A stretch of DNA of 64,000 bases from positions 72,000 through 135,999 of the forward strand of contig JAQYVV010000006.1 of assembly GCA_030145275.1 (NCBI GenBank), in the 5' to 3' direction. Both the position numbers and the translations under genes were made by a program. A model generated the notes under the pieces. It had not been told where the DNA came from, ran no database searches, and saw only the letters and a list, made by a program, of their open reading frames with translations. This document shows, one piece after another, positions 25,166 to 33,963 of the stretch. The stretch comes from Desulfurivibrionaceae bacterium (GTDB lineage Bacteria > Desulfobacterota > Desulfobulbia > Desulfobulbales > VMSU01). Numbering within the stretch: the stretch's first letter is position 1; each line of letters begins with the position of its first letter.

Positions 25166-25321
25166 TTAGTACCTTAGAAATCATTTCGAAGTCTGCGCTT
25201 ATCTCGTGTTTTTTACACCCCACAGGGGGGTTACTGAACTGAGTGGCAAGAAATGAAAAAGTAGATTTATTTAAAGATGTTGCATCTACTGTTAAGGTAC
25301 TTATTTCCGGTTTATCCGGAT
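25166..25321 (+). repeat. R1 interspersed repeat, copy 2, with mini-insert
   Basis: Ends TTAGTACCTTA and ACTGTTAAGGTACTTATTTCCGG with the TCCGG-TTTAT-CCGGA hairpin. The interior shares CATTT-CGTGTTTTTTA and ACTGAACTGAGTGGCA with copy 4 (58301-58487). Here CATTT and CGTG are separated by an 18-bp insert. Confidence 0.75.
25187..25204 (+). repeat. 18-bp mini-insert, A-type (copy 7)
   Basis: CGAAGTCTGCGCTTATCT, flanked by CG on both sides of the insertion point. The related R1 repeat at 58301-58487 has the uninterrupted sequence CATTTCGTG at 58372-58380, so insert boundaries can be read directly. Confidence 0.85.
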
Positions 25322-25470
25322 CAGGGAAAAGATGGGTACTCCTAAACAATTACAATTACAGTTCTGTGGTTGTAGCTATTCTTCTGGCATTACGCTTCTT
25401 CTAAGTAACAAAATATTGAATACTTGCGTAAATATCGTAAAATCAACATGATAAATAAAAACCTCGGGCT

Positions 25471-25567
25471 CGTCATTCCGGCATGTTTTTAGCCGGAATG
25501 ACGACGGAGAGAATTGTTACTTTTAAAATAGAGGACGGGCCCCCAGTTAGTTCGCTGAATAGTTACG
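25471..25567 (+). repeat. R2 interspersed repeat, copy 1
   Basis: A perfect 12-bp hairpin (arms 25471-25482 and 25492-25503, loop ATGTTTTTA) followed by GTTACTTTTAAAATAGAGG, then AGTTAGTTCGCTGAATAGTTAC. The reverse complement of 38229-38318 has the same series of parts. Confidence 0.7.
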
Positions 25568-25598
25568 CAATCTCTTGATATAATGACCTAATAACCAA

Positions 25599-25616
25599 TG
25601 CGACATTTTTGTCACC
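25599..25616. promoter_or_regulatory. candidate activator site (UAS) of module 1, copy B
   Basis: TGCGACATTTTTGTCACC is the exact inverted copy of 25141-25158 and lies just after the stop of the sigma54 activator gene. ACCA flanks the outer side of both copies. Confidence 0.5.
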
Positions 25617-25627
25617 ACCATAACGTC

Positions 25628-27004
25628 CTAAATGTCGCGCAGAAGTAGCTTTAATTGGGGATTTTCCTTTAACTCGACAAGTTTCCGCTGAACGTGGCGC
25701 AAGGAGACATCAAGTATCTCTGCGGCCTGATTACGGTCACCTTTAACTTCTGTAAGTACGTAGATAAAATGAATATCTGTGTTCTCTTTCAAGGTGCAAA
25801 GTGACCGGGAGAAATTGGTTTTTTCCACCTGGGCGAGGTCGAGATGATGCGGCAAGATCACTGGGGAATTGCAAAGCAGCACAGCCCTTTCAATAATTTG
25901 TGCCAGTTCTCTGATGTTTCCGGGAAACTTCTCTTTGCTCAGCAGCTTGAGTGCCTCAGGACTGATTTCTGCCACAAATTTGTTATGGCGCCGGCCTGAT
26001 TCTTTAAGGAAAAAGGAAGCCAATAAAGCAATGTCCCCTTCTCTTTCCCTCAAAGGGGGCAGATTTATATGGGCTGATTTCAATCTATATAAAAGATCAA
26101 GTCTGAATGCCCTATTACGGCACGCTTCATCCATATCTATGTTGGTTGCTGAGACAATGCGGAAATTCAAATGACAAGGGGTTGTCTCCCCTAAGCGGGT
26201 AATGATCTTTTCGTCCAAGACTCGCAAAAAAACAGGCTGCAGATTGATTGGCAATTCGCCGATTTCATCTAGAAACAGAGTGCCACCATTCGCCTGCTCA
26301 AAAAAACCTCGATGCTCCTTGTCTGCCCCGGTAAAGGCACCCTTGCTGTGGCCAAAGAAAAGGCTTTCAAACATCGAGTCAGGGATAGAAGAAACATTAA
26401 CGGGGACAAAAGGGCCGTCGGGCTGCGGTCCGGCATCATGGACTGCCTTGGCTAAAAGCTCTTTGCCGGTACCTGACTCACCGGTGATCATAATAGGGTT
26501 GCCGCTACCGGCCATAATCGCTGTGTAAGCGAGGAGTTCTTTCATTCGTGGACACTTAGTTGTAATCTGGGAAAATGCTTCTGGCAATTCTTTGTCAACT
26601 GCTACTGGGCTTGAGGCAACACCAGCCAATCCGTGCAACAACCCCCTTCTTTCAAAAGCGCGTTCAATGGTTAAAATAAGTTTTTGGTTATCAACAGGCT
26701 TGATCAGATAATCATAGGCACCCAGGCGGATTGCCTTAACCGCACTATTTAGATCATCAACAGCGGTCAGAATAATAAATTCTGTAGCAGGCCGATAAGG
26801 CTTAGCAGCCTTTAACACCTGCATACCATCTACTTCCGGCATTAGCAGGTCAAGCAAAACTAGGTCATAATCATGTTCTTTGATCAGCTGAATTGCTTCG
26901 GCCCCTTTACTACATAATCTGACCTTACTGAAACCATGCCTTTTGAGTACCCTTCGTACTGAGGTCAGGGCAATCTGCTCATCATCAACTATTAGGATAT
27001 CCAT
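25628..27004 (-). CDS. sigma54-dependent response regulator (NtrC family)
   Basis: 458 residues. Receiver (about 1-120; DLVLLDLLMPE), AAA+ domain (about 145-375) with GESGTGKE Walker A, GAFTGAD sigma54-contact loop and GGTLFLDEIGEL Walker B, and a Fis-type helix-turn-helix at the end (GDRNQAAEILDVSLRHVQRKL). Such activators bind upstream sites and open sigma54 promoters. The gene overlaps its cognate kinase gene by 13 bases. The dyad sites and promoter just downstream make module 1 its probable target. Confidence 0.93.
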   Translation of the reverse strand: MDILIVDDEQIALTSVRRVLKRHGFSKVRLCSKGAEAIQLIKEHDYDLVLLDLLMPEVDGMQVLKAAKPYRPATEFIILTAVDDLNSAVKAIRLGAYDYLIKPVDNQKLILTIERAFERRGLLHGLAGVASSPVAVDKELPEAFSQITTKCPRMKELLAYTAIMAGSGNPIMITGESGTGKELLAKAVHDAGPQPDGPFVPVNVSSIPDSMFESLFFGHSKGAFTGADKEHRGFFEQANGGTLFLDEIGELPINLQPVFLRVLDEKIITRLGETTPCHLNFRIVSATNIDMDEACRNRAFRLDLLYRLKSAHINLPPLREREGDIALLASFFLKESGRRHNKFVAEISPEALKLLSKEKFPGNIRELAQIIERAVLLCNSPVILPHHLDLAQVEKTNFSRSLCTLKENTDIHFIYVLTEVKGDRNQAAEILDVSLRHVQRKLVELKENPQLKLLLRDI

Positions 27005-29379
27005 GTGCTGTTCCTGGAAAATTTATAAATGATATCGGTTAAGCTACTTTGACTGAGAGGCTTCTCCAGAATATGGTCTGGTTCAACCTCTGATTTTTCT
27101 TCTACGCAATGAATATCCATGGAGAAAATAATAAACGGCAGCCTTGGGAAACGGGCTTTCACCATATCGAGAAGCTGCCAGCCGGTCAATTTTGGCATCT
27201 GGATATCAGAAAAGACTAAAATGACCTCCGGATGCTCTTCAAGGTAGGGCAGCACCTGGGTAGGATCATTTAAGGTATGAAAAGTCAGGCCCTCTCGCTT
27301 GCTAAACAACTCATCAAAATAGACAGTATAGGTTGGATCATCGTCAATAAAAAGCACAGAGGACAAAATATGTGCACCTGACTGACGTCGATCTTGGGGC
27401 AGAAGAATTGAAAATTTAGTCCCCACCTCTGGGCGGGAAATGACCCTGATCATCCCTTGATGCTCCTGAATCAGGCTTACAGAAACAGACAGGCCCAGCC
27501 CTGTACCGCCGCTATCCCGTTTGGTTGTGAAAAAAGGATCAAATATTTTTTGCAGCACATCAGGCTCCATTCCCCTGCCGTTGTCCTCAATTTCAATTAG
27601 GACATAATCAATTTCAGAAAGATACCTGCTGGTGATTTTTATGCCCCCTGTCTCTTTTGCTGTGCTAGCATGGGCGGCATTAAGTAATATATTGGCTATG
27701 ACTTGTTCGAGTTTCTGAAAATGCCCCTTGATCTTCGGGAGATTTTGGGTCTGGTTTATCTCAATTTTACCGGCCAGCTTTCTTAACTGAGCCCCAACAA
27801 TGGTCAGTGTTTTGTTAATCACCTCATTTACATTAACATTCTCAGAGTGGCTACTTTCGTCTAACCTGGAAAAATCTTTCAGGTTTTGAACGACCTTATT
27901 TATGCGATCCGAGCCGATGTCAATTGCCTGGATAATTTCCTCCATATCCTGGCTTAATTCATTAATGGTAAGTCCGTTCTTTTGCCAATTTTGATGGATC
28001 GCACCATACTCTTCGACCATGGGCTTAAAAGTCTTCCATGTATCGGCTAAAAGAGGCGTGTTATAGGTTATAAAACTGTTGGGGTTGTTAATTTCATGGG
28101 CCACTCCAGCCACTACTAGGCCCAGAGAGGCAAGTTTGTCAGCCTGAATGACTTGTTGCATACGGTAATCGGCATCCTGGCGCAGGCTGATTTCTTCTGA
28201 AATATCCTGCCAAGTACCTGCAACACGTTTGGGGGAACCATCAGAGGATTTTATCAAGCGCAGGGTATCCCGTATCCAGCGATAAGATCCATCTCTGTTC
28301 TGAAAGCGGTACTCATGCTGTATATTTATCCGCTCGTTTAATTTCTCAACTTCCTGCAGAGCCTTATCTTGATCATCGGGATGAATATGGTTGAGCCAAA
28401 ACTTATGGTCGACAATTAATTCATTGGCAAAAAAACCGGTAATCATCTTAACTCTGCTGCCGATGTAGGTGAAACACAAAGTATTGTCTATTGTAGCGCT
28501 GTAGGGAATGATTGGCAGCGAGTCCATAAGCATGGTTAGTTGTTCGTTGGCATATTCAAGATCTTCAGTACGCTCCTTGACCAAGTTTTCTAAATCCTTG
28601 TTCAAGGTAATGATCTCACCCTGGGCTTTATTACGCTCAATAATCCGTTTTTTGCTGCGAACAGCTATAAAACCGATAAGAAATGTGCCCAAAAACCAAA
28701 ATATGATATGGGTTGTTGCATTTACCGTGTGAAGACGGTTTTCCATTTCCAAATAATGGTCCATGGGAAGGGAAACTCCTATTCCCCCCCTGACATCTCC
28801 CACCTGGTACCCTTGTGCTCCATGGCATTTCAGACAGCCTTGTTCTGTAAGGAGCGGGCGCATCAAGCGCAGGTAGGGGGCTCCGTCCATGGAAACTTGC
28901 TCATAAACTTCTTCTCCCCCTTCTTCAAACTGCTGCAAGGCTTGGTGTTCCCAAGCATCCGGCCTATTATTTTCATTAAACACTTTAAGGCTGGTGATAT
29001 GCCCATCTACCCCATATGATTGCGAAAAATCTTCCATTATCTGACGGAGCATATAGGCCGGGTTTACCAGGGTAAGCTTTTTGCCTGACGGGGTAGTAAG
29101 ATCCCGCTCCGGAATATGTGCTAAATGGGGATTGGGCGGGGTCCGCTCCGTGGCAGGAACGTAAACACCCCCGTGGGTTGTGGCCCACAAGCGCAGGGCC
29201 ACATCTTTATTAAAGACAGTAAATGCCTCCTTTCTTGCTAACTCTATTGTGCGATCATTTGCTGTTGCAATGTTCCAGGCAAATGAAAGAGATACAATGG
29301 CAAGCCAACCCAAAGCGACAAGGATCGTATTCCGGTAAAGCAGAGAGAAGCTGTTTCTATCATCTGTTTTTTGCACCAT
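26992..29379 (-). CDS. hybrid histidine kinase with heme-motif periplasmic sensor (DUF3365/Tll0287-like)
   Basis: 795 residues. Membrane helices at about 17-37 and 222-241 enclose a sensor of the DUF3365 type with a CxxCH site (CLKCH, 182-186), which suggests covalent heme c binding in the periplasm. A linker helix, PAS/PAC (about 285-400), histidine box (VAGVAHEINNP, H428), ATPase domain (EDNGRGM, GTGLGLSVS) and receiver with D725 follow. It is probably a redox or gas sensor that phosphorylates the overlapping NtrC-type regulator. Confidence 0.9.
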   Translation of the reverse strand: MVQKTDDRNSFSLLYRNTILVALGWLAIVSLSFAWNIATANDRTIELARKEAFTVFNKDVALRLWATTHGGVYVPATERTPPNPHLAHIPERDLTTPSGKKLTLVNPAYMLRQIMEDFSQSYGVDGHITSLKVFNENNRPDAWEHQALQQFEEGGEEVYEQVSMDGAPYLRLMRPLLTEQGCLKCHGAQGYQVGDVRGGIGVSLPMDHYLEMENRLHTVNATTHIIFWFLGTFLIGFIAVRSKKRIIERNKAQGEIITLNKDLENLVKERTEDLEYANEQLTMLMDSLPIIPYSATIDNTLCFTYIGSRVKMITGFFANELIVDHKFWLNHIHPDDQDKALQEVEKLNERINIQHEYRFQNRDGSYRWIRDTLRLIKSSDGSPKRVAGTWQDISEEISLRQDADYRMQQVIQADKLASLGLVVAGVAHEINNPNSFITYNTPLLADTWKTFKPMVEEYGAIHQNWQKNGLTINELSQDMEEIIQAIDIGSDRINKVVQNLKDFSRLDESSHSENVNVNEVINKTLTIVGAQLRKLAGKIEINQTQNLPKIKGHFQKLEQVIANILLNAAHASTAKETGGIKITSRYLSEIDYVLIEIEDNGRGMEPDVLQKIFDPFFTTKRDSGGTGLGLSVSVSLIQEHQGMIRVISRPEVGTKFSILLPQDRRQSGAHILSSVLFIDDDPTYTVYFDELFSKREGLTFHTLNDPTQVLPYLEEHPEVILVFSDIQMPKLTGWQLLDMVKARFPRLPFIIFSMDIHCVEEKSEVEPDHILEKPLSQSSLTDIIYKFSRNSTWIS

Positions 29380-29528
29380 TAAGCACCGTTTCTTTCATTT
29401 CTGACGTATTTTCCCATCCTACCCTCTAAACATAATTCCAACCAATGTCTATTTAACGAGTAAAAATGTCAAGTGAATGTCTCTAACTATGCAAAAATAT
29501 GAGTAACTCATTCAACTGCACCCCATCT

Positions 29529-29545
29529 CGGAGTCTACGCTTACT
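29529..29545 (+). repeat. mini-insert (copy 8)
   Basis: CGGAGTCTACGCTTACT, one base shorter than consensus, inserted between CCATCT and TCGCCC. The related P1 repeat at 13215-13346 has that junction uninterrupted in both arms. Confidence 0.8.
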
Positions 29546-29555
29546 TCGCCCATTT

Positions 29556-29572
29556 CGGAGTCTCGCATACCT
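29556..29572 (+). repeat. mini-insert, degenerate (copy 9)
   Basis: CGGAGTCTCGCATACCT. It corresponds in position to copy 4 within the P1 family, which has eight more bases (the reverse complement reads TCGCTTAC at that point), so the two were inherited from one event and later diverged. Confidence 0.65.
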
Positions 29573-29734
29573 AGTCTTCTCGAATAGCACAAGTATGCTT
29601 CTAAGCACTCAAAGTTTAGGGTTTTCCAGATAGACTATTTTGCTTCTTTCCCTGGCACAATTCCAGCCAATGGTATACTTTTACCGACAGTTCTTAAGAC
29701 CTGATAACCTTACCCCCTGACCCAAAGGCACTCC

Positions 29735-30877
29735 ATGCGCCCAGCTCTAATGCTTGTAACAACAATGTGTACCACCGCATTGCTGTACGCGCCCCAGCCC
29801 CTTTTGCCTCTTTTCAAAGAACAATTTTTATTGCAGGAGACCACCGCTGGCCTCCTCATTTCTTTGACCCTGGCCCCCATCGGTATTGCGCCGCTTTGTT
29901 ACGGTTTCTTCCTTGAGTCAGTTTCTGCCTTGAAACTCCTGCGGATCTCTGTGCTCTTACTGTCCCTTTCAGGGCTCATCTTCGCCGCATGCCATACCTT
30001 TCCATTTCTTTTATCAGCCAGGGTTTTACAGGGGTTAATCATTCCTGCCGTTCTCACCTCCATAATGACCGGAATTTCCATATACACCCCCAAAGAAAAG
30101 CTGCAACGGCTCATGTCTTTCTACATCGCTTCCACCATTACCGGCGGTGTGCTTGGGCGTCTATCCGCAGGTTTCTTCACATCTTTTCTAAGTTGGCGAC
30201 TTTTCTTCGTTCTTCTCTCAGCCGCACTCTTTCTCTGTTTTATTGCCCTATGCCGCATAAAGGATACCCAGGAAAAAGCCGCTATTCGCCCCAAGTATAA
30301 AGAGATTGGTAAAACCCTGCGAAACAGTACGTACCGCCCCCTTTTTCTGATTGTCTTCTGTTCCTTTTTCGTCCTGGCAGCCGTGATGAACTTCATCCCT
30401 TTCCGAGTTCTGCAAATAAACAGCAATGCCTCCCAACTACTTCTAGGAACTATCTACACCGGCTATATCGCCGGGATCTTTACAGCCATATTTGCTTCGA
30501 AAATAATTAAAAGTTTCAAAGGTGAAGAAAATAGCATAATTGCCGGAATCATCATTATGGCCTCTTCTCTGCTTGTTCTGCTGACTCCCAACATTTCGGT
30601 TATTTTCCTGACCCTTTTTGTGCTCTCCGCCTCTATGTTTCTTATTCACACCGTTGATGCGTACAAAGTCAACCAAATGGCTGACGGTAAAAAAGGTATT
30701 GTCAACGGCCTCTACATTACCTCATATTACGCCGGCGGCACTCTTGGTTCGTACCTGCCTGGTCTGATTTATGAAAAATATGGCTGGTCCCCCTTTGTCG
30801 TACTCCTCTGTTGCGTTTTGGCTGTGGCCCTCTTGGCCATTTTTTCATTCAAAAAAAGGTCCTCTTTAACAAGGTAA
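29735..30877 (+). CDS. major facilitator superfamily transporter
   Basis: 380 residues with about 12 membrane helices and the usual MFS halves; SARVLQGLIIPAVLTSIMTGISIYTPKEKLQRLMSFY matches the YnfM/AraJ-like drug or sugar exporter group. Substrate unknown. The gene stands alone; its ribosome site (AAAGG) is weak. Confidence 0.85.
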   Translation: MRPALMLVTTMCTTALLYAPQPLLPLFKEQFLLQETTAGLLISLTLAPIGIAPLCYGFFLESVSALKLLRISVLLLSLSGLIFAACHTFPFLLSARVLQGLIIPAVLTSIMTGISIYTPKEKLQRLMSFYIASTITGGVLGRLSAGFFTSFLSWRLFFVLLSAALFLCFIALCRIKDTQEKAAIRPKYKEIGKTLRNSTYRPLFLIVFCSFFVLAAVMNFIPFRVLQINSNASQLLLGTIYTGYIAGIFTAIFASKIIKSFKGEENSIIAGIIIMASSLLVLLTPNISVIFLTLFVLSASMFLIHTVDAYKVNQMADGKKGIVNGLYITSYYAGGTLGSYLPGLIYEKYGWSPFVVLLCCVLAVALLAIFSFKKRSSLTR

Positions 30878-30898
30878 TTTCCCATATCCCCACCACTT

Positions 30899-31129
30899 TC
30901 ACAGTTTTTCTTTTTTCACCCTCATCTCCCCTTCTGGCATAATTTTTGCCCAAATATTTTTTATTTCCCTGCTCATTTTTCCCTTGCCATTTACAACATA
31001 TTGTGCGATTTTAGTCTCCGACACACCATATAGCGCACACTTACCTTTTTTGCCACAATCTAAGCAAAACCCTTTTAAAGCGAGATTTTTCGCCTGTTTC
31101 ACACCTTTAAACTCCAAAATATCGGTCAT
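30899..31129 (-). CDS. small Cys-containing protein divergent from nrdJ, unknown
   Basis: 76 residues with a compact cysteine group FCLDCGKKGKCALYG (three Cys) and a lysine-rich tail. The start at 31129 lies 75 bases from the nrdJ start on the other strand, and the ribosome site (GGG) is weak. The pattern is suggestive of a metal-binding microprotein but no family is recognised. Confidence 0.45.
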   Translation of the reverse strand: MTDILEFKGVKQAKNLALKGFCLDCGKKGKCALYGVSETKIAQYVVNGKGKMSREIKNIWAKIMPEGEMRVKKEKL

Positions 31130-31204
31130 TTTCCCGACATTTTATTAAAGACTATAAACAAGAAAAATGACGACCAAATAAGGATGAAAAACCAGGAGAA
31201 CTCA

Positions 31205-33475
31205 ATGACAAAAAGAATCAATCTTAACGAAATCAGTCTGCCCAGTGACGCCACAAAACCTGCCTTCAAGGAAAACGCTCTTACTGTCCTTGAAAAGCGT
31301 TATCTGATTAAAGATAAAGAGGGAACTGTCCTTGAAACTCCTGAAGATATGCTCTGGAGGGTTGCTAAAACCGTGGCTTCCGGAGATTTGGCATACGACC
31401 CGCAAGCACTCGTTAGTAAGTTAGCAGCAGAATTTTACGAGACTATGGCAAATTTCGATTTCCTGCCAAACTCACCAACCCTGATGAATGCAGGGCGCGA
31501 ATTAGGCCAGTTGTCAGCCTGTTTTGTCCTACCAGTAGAAGACTCAATGGAAAGTATTTTTGAAGCTGTCAAACAAACAGCCTTGATCCATAAGAGTGGC
31601 GGCGGCACTGGCTTTTCTTTCTCAAAAATCAGGCCGAAAAACGACACAGTCCATTCAACCAAAGGAGTTTCCAGCGGCCCCTTGTCCTTCATGTCCGTAT
31701 TCGATTGTGCCACCGAAACCATCAAACAGGGCGGAACTCGCCGTGGCGCAAATATGGCCATGCTCAGGGTGGATCATCCAGACATTATGGACTTTATCAA
31801 GGTCAAATCGGACCTGAAAGTTTTAAACAACTTCAATCTCTCAGTCGCCATTACCGACGATTTCATGGAGGCCGTAAAAGCCGACCAGGAATACAACCTG
31901 ATCAACCCTAGAGACGGAGAAATTGTCAGAAAACAGAGCGCCACAAAGATTTTTCGGCAAATCGTCAAACAAAGTTGGCAGTCAGGGGAACCAGGCGTTG
32001 TCTTCATCGATAAAATGAATGCCAAAAACCCGACTCCAAATGCCGGCATGATTGAAAGCACAAACCCGTGCGGCGAACAGCCTTTACTTCCACATGAGTC
32101 ATGTAACCTTGGCTCCATCAATCTTGCCAATATGGTGGAAGAGGGAAAAATCAACTACAACAAACTTGCTAAAACCGTTGATACAGCCGTCCACTTTTTA
32201 GACAATGTTATAGATATCAACCGCTATCCGATTCCTGAGATTGACCGAGTCACCAAGAAAAACAGAAAAATCGGCCTCGGAGTCATGGGTTTTGCAGACA
32301 TGCTCATCCTGCTTGACACCCCCTACTCATCCCCGGAAGCCGTTGAAATGGCCGAAGAGGTTATGCATTTTATAGACAAAAAAGCACTAGATGCCTCCAT
32401 CAAGCTTGGCGAGAAAAGAGGGGCCTTCCCCAACTTTCCAGAATCAATCTACGGTCAGCAAAACCCTGCTGCACCGGTGCGAAATGCAACCCGCACCACA
32501 ATAGCCCCAACCGGCACCTTGAGCATTCTGGCCAACTGCTCCAGCGGCGTGGAACCGATCTTTGCCGTCGCCTATGTGCGCAGAGTTATGGACAACACGG
32601 AGATGTTTGAGGTAAATCAATTCTTTGAAAAAGTTGCCAAAGAAAACGACTTTTTCTCTGATGATCTACTTGCCGAAGTTGCTAAAACCGGAGGAGCGCA
32701 GGGAGTCGAACAAATTCCCCTCAAATATCGACAGATTTTCGAAACCGCCCACGACATCACCCCGAAAGAACACATCAGCATCCAGGCCGCATTCCAGAAA
32801 AATGTCAACAACGCAGTGAGCAAAACCATCAATTTTGGCAACAAAGCCACTGAAGAGGATGTCAAAGATACTTTCATGATGGCCTACGAACTTGACTGCA
32901 AGGGAATCACAATCTACAGAGACGGCAGTCGTGACAATCAGGTGCTCAGCACAAATGCAACCGAAACAGACGCACAAGGCGCTACAGCACCTGAAACATC
33001 CAAACTGACTAAACGAGACAGGCCTACTAGCCTGGTGGGAAGAACATACCAAATGGCCACCGGCTGTGGCCAAATGTATGTAACTATAAACGAAGACGAA
33101 AAAGCACGGCAATTCGAGCTCTTCAACTTTGTCGGCAAGGCAGGGGGCTGCTCGGCCAGTCAGTGCGAGGCAATTGGCCGCTTGGTATCACTTGCCTGGC
33201 GCTCAGGCATGGCCCCGGAACCCATCGTCAAACAGTTGATCGGCATATCCTGCCACAAACAGGCCGGTTTTGGCGAAAACAGGGTCCTGTCCTGTGCTGA
33301 CGCCATTGCCCAAGCCATTCGCCAGCACATGGAAAGAAACAACAATGGTGAACGAGACACATCCCTGGACCAAACCACCATGCAGTTTGGCGCCTGCCCC
33401 GAATGCGGCGGAGCCATTGAACACGAAGGCGGCTGTTGCGTATGCCACTCCTGCGGATACTCAGAATGCGCCTAA
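31205..33475 (+). CDS. nrdJ: adenosylcobalamin-dependent ribonucleotide reductase (class II)
   Basis: 756 residues from the ATG at 31205, chosen for the AGGAGAA ribosome site; an upstream ATG at 31184 lacks one. It reduces ribonucleotides using coenzyme B12 and so works with or without oxygen. Features seen: QLSACFVLPVEDSM, NPCGEQPLLPHESCNLGSINLA (active-site region), PTGTLSILANCSSGVEP, then a TSCPD-type segment (GKAGGCSASQCEAIGRLVSLAWRSG) and a C-terminal zinc ribbon CPECGG...CHSCG, normal for this subgroup. Confidence 0.96.
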   Translation: MTKRINLNEISLPSDATKPAFKENALTVLEKRYLIKDKEGTVLETPEDMLWRVAKTVASGDLAYDPQALVSKLAAEFYETMANFDFLPNSPTLMNAGRELGQLSACFVLPVEDSMESIFEAVKQTALIHKSGGGTGFSFSKIRPKNDTVHSTKGVSSGPLSFMSVFDCATETIKQGGTRRGANMAMLRVDHPDIMDFIKVKSDLKVLNNFNLSVAITDDFMEAVKADQEYNLINPRDGEIVRKQSATKIFRQIVKQSWQSGEPGVVFIDKMNAKNPTPNAGMIESTNPCGEQPLLPHESCNLGSINLANMVEEGKINYNKLAKTVDTAVHFLDNVIDINRYPIPEIDRVTKKNRKIGLGVMGFADMLILLDTPYSSPEAVEMAEEVMHFIDKKALDASIKLGEKRGAFPNFPESIYGQQNPAAPVRNATRTTIAPTGTLSILANCSSGVEPIFAVAYVRRVMDNTEMFEVNQFFEKVAKENDFFSDDLLAEVAKTGGAQGVEQIPLKYRQIFETAHDITPKEHISIQAAFQKNVNNAVSKTINFGNKATEEDVKDTFMMAYELDCKGITIYRDGSRDNQVLSTNATETDAQGATAPETSKLTKRDRPTSLVGRTYQMATGCGQMYVTINEDEKARQFELFNFVGKAGGCSASQCEAIGRLVSLAWRSGMAPEPIVKQLIGISCHKQAGFGENRVLSCADAIAQAIRQHMERNNNGERDTSLDQTTMQFGACPECGGAIEHEGGCCVCHSCGYSECA

Positions 33476-33543
33476 GCCGGGGATGATTTACGGCTGCACA
33501 CGTTCATATATAAGAACTGGGACAAGGTGGTTGAAGGACATCT

Positions 33544-33900
33544 CTATGGAGTCAGCACTTTCTCCGCTTTAGAGATAACCTCAAGTATTGAAAACATATT
33601 TGAGGCCCCACCGACTCTCAGTTCTTCTTTTAAAGCAAAATGTGTGAGGCAGGTTCCACAAGAAAGAATTTCGATGCCGCTTTCCTCCAGCATCTTCATA
33701 TTTTCAAGCACCGGAGAATTGCGGCACACGAGTTTGACGCCAGAATTAACCAGGGCGATATGCGACACTTCCTGGACAAAATCTCCCAGTGTGGCTATAA
33801 AGTTGCCCATCAGCTTCTTACCAAGCCCATCCTCACCACTACCCATCAGCTCCGAATTTATGTAGATAACCATTTGGTTCTCTCTTTTATTTGTGTTCAT
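33544..33900 (-). CDS. YedF C-terminal (DsrE-like) domain protein, selenium metabolism
   Basis: 118 residues preceded by AAGGAG. It matches only the C-terminal domain of YedF: YINSELMGSGEDGLGKKLM, LVNSGVKLVCRNSPVLENMKMLEESG and the SCGTCL pair (C81, C84). Full YedF is about 200 residues with an N-terminal TusA domain; here the TusA-like unit is a separate gene at 40606. YedF family genes track with selenium use. Last in a minus-strand set with the Cys-rich protein, activase and double-cubane reductase. Confidence 0.88.
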   Translation of the reverse strand: MNTNKRENQMVIYINSELMGSGEDGLGKKLMGNFIATLGDFVQEVSHIALVNSGVKLVCRNSPVLENMKMLEESGIEILSCGTCLTHFALKEELRVGGASNMFSILEVISKAEKVLTP

Positions 33901-33963
33901 TATATTCTCCTTATTATCTGAAAAAATGCACTTGCTCGGACTGCACTGAGAAATCCCAGAACA

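Larger units (their letters stand above)
24963..25627. other. regulatory and repeat-rich region between module 1 and its activator
   Basis: 665 bases without a credible gene. It contains a sigma54 promoter, two exact inverted copies of an 18-bp dyad site, an R1 repeat with an A-type mini-insert, and an R2 repeat with a strong hairpin. The open frames at 25020-25349 (minus) and 25051-25242 (plus) fall in this material. Confidence 0.7.
29380..29734. other. intergenic region with a truncated P1 repeat and two mini-inserts
   Basis: 355 bases between divergent genes. A one-sided P1 repeat runs from GTAACTCATTCAACTGCACC (29503) to about 29620. No promoter is clear for either neighbour. Confidence 0.6.

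Noticed and set aside
25020-25349. 109-codon minus frame and an overlapping 63-codon plus frame
   Set aside because: Both run through the sigma54 promoter, dyad and R1 repeat; neither has a ribosome site or protein-like sequence.
29735-30877. MFS gene as part of the module 1 regulatory unit
   Set aside because: It is on the opposite strand and separated by a repeat-bearing gap; no shared signal was found.
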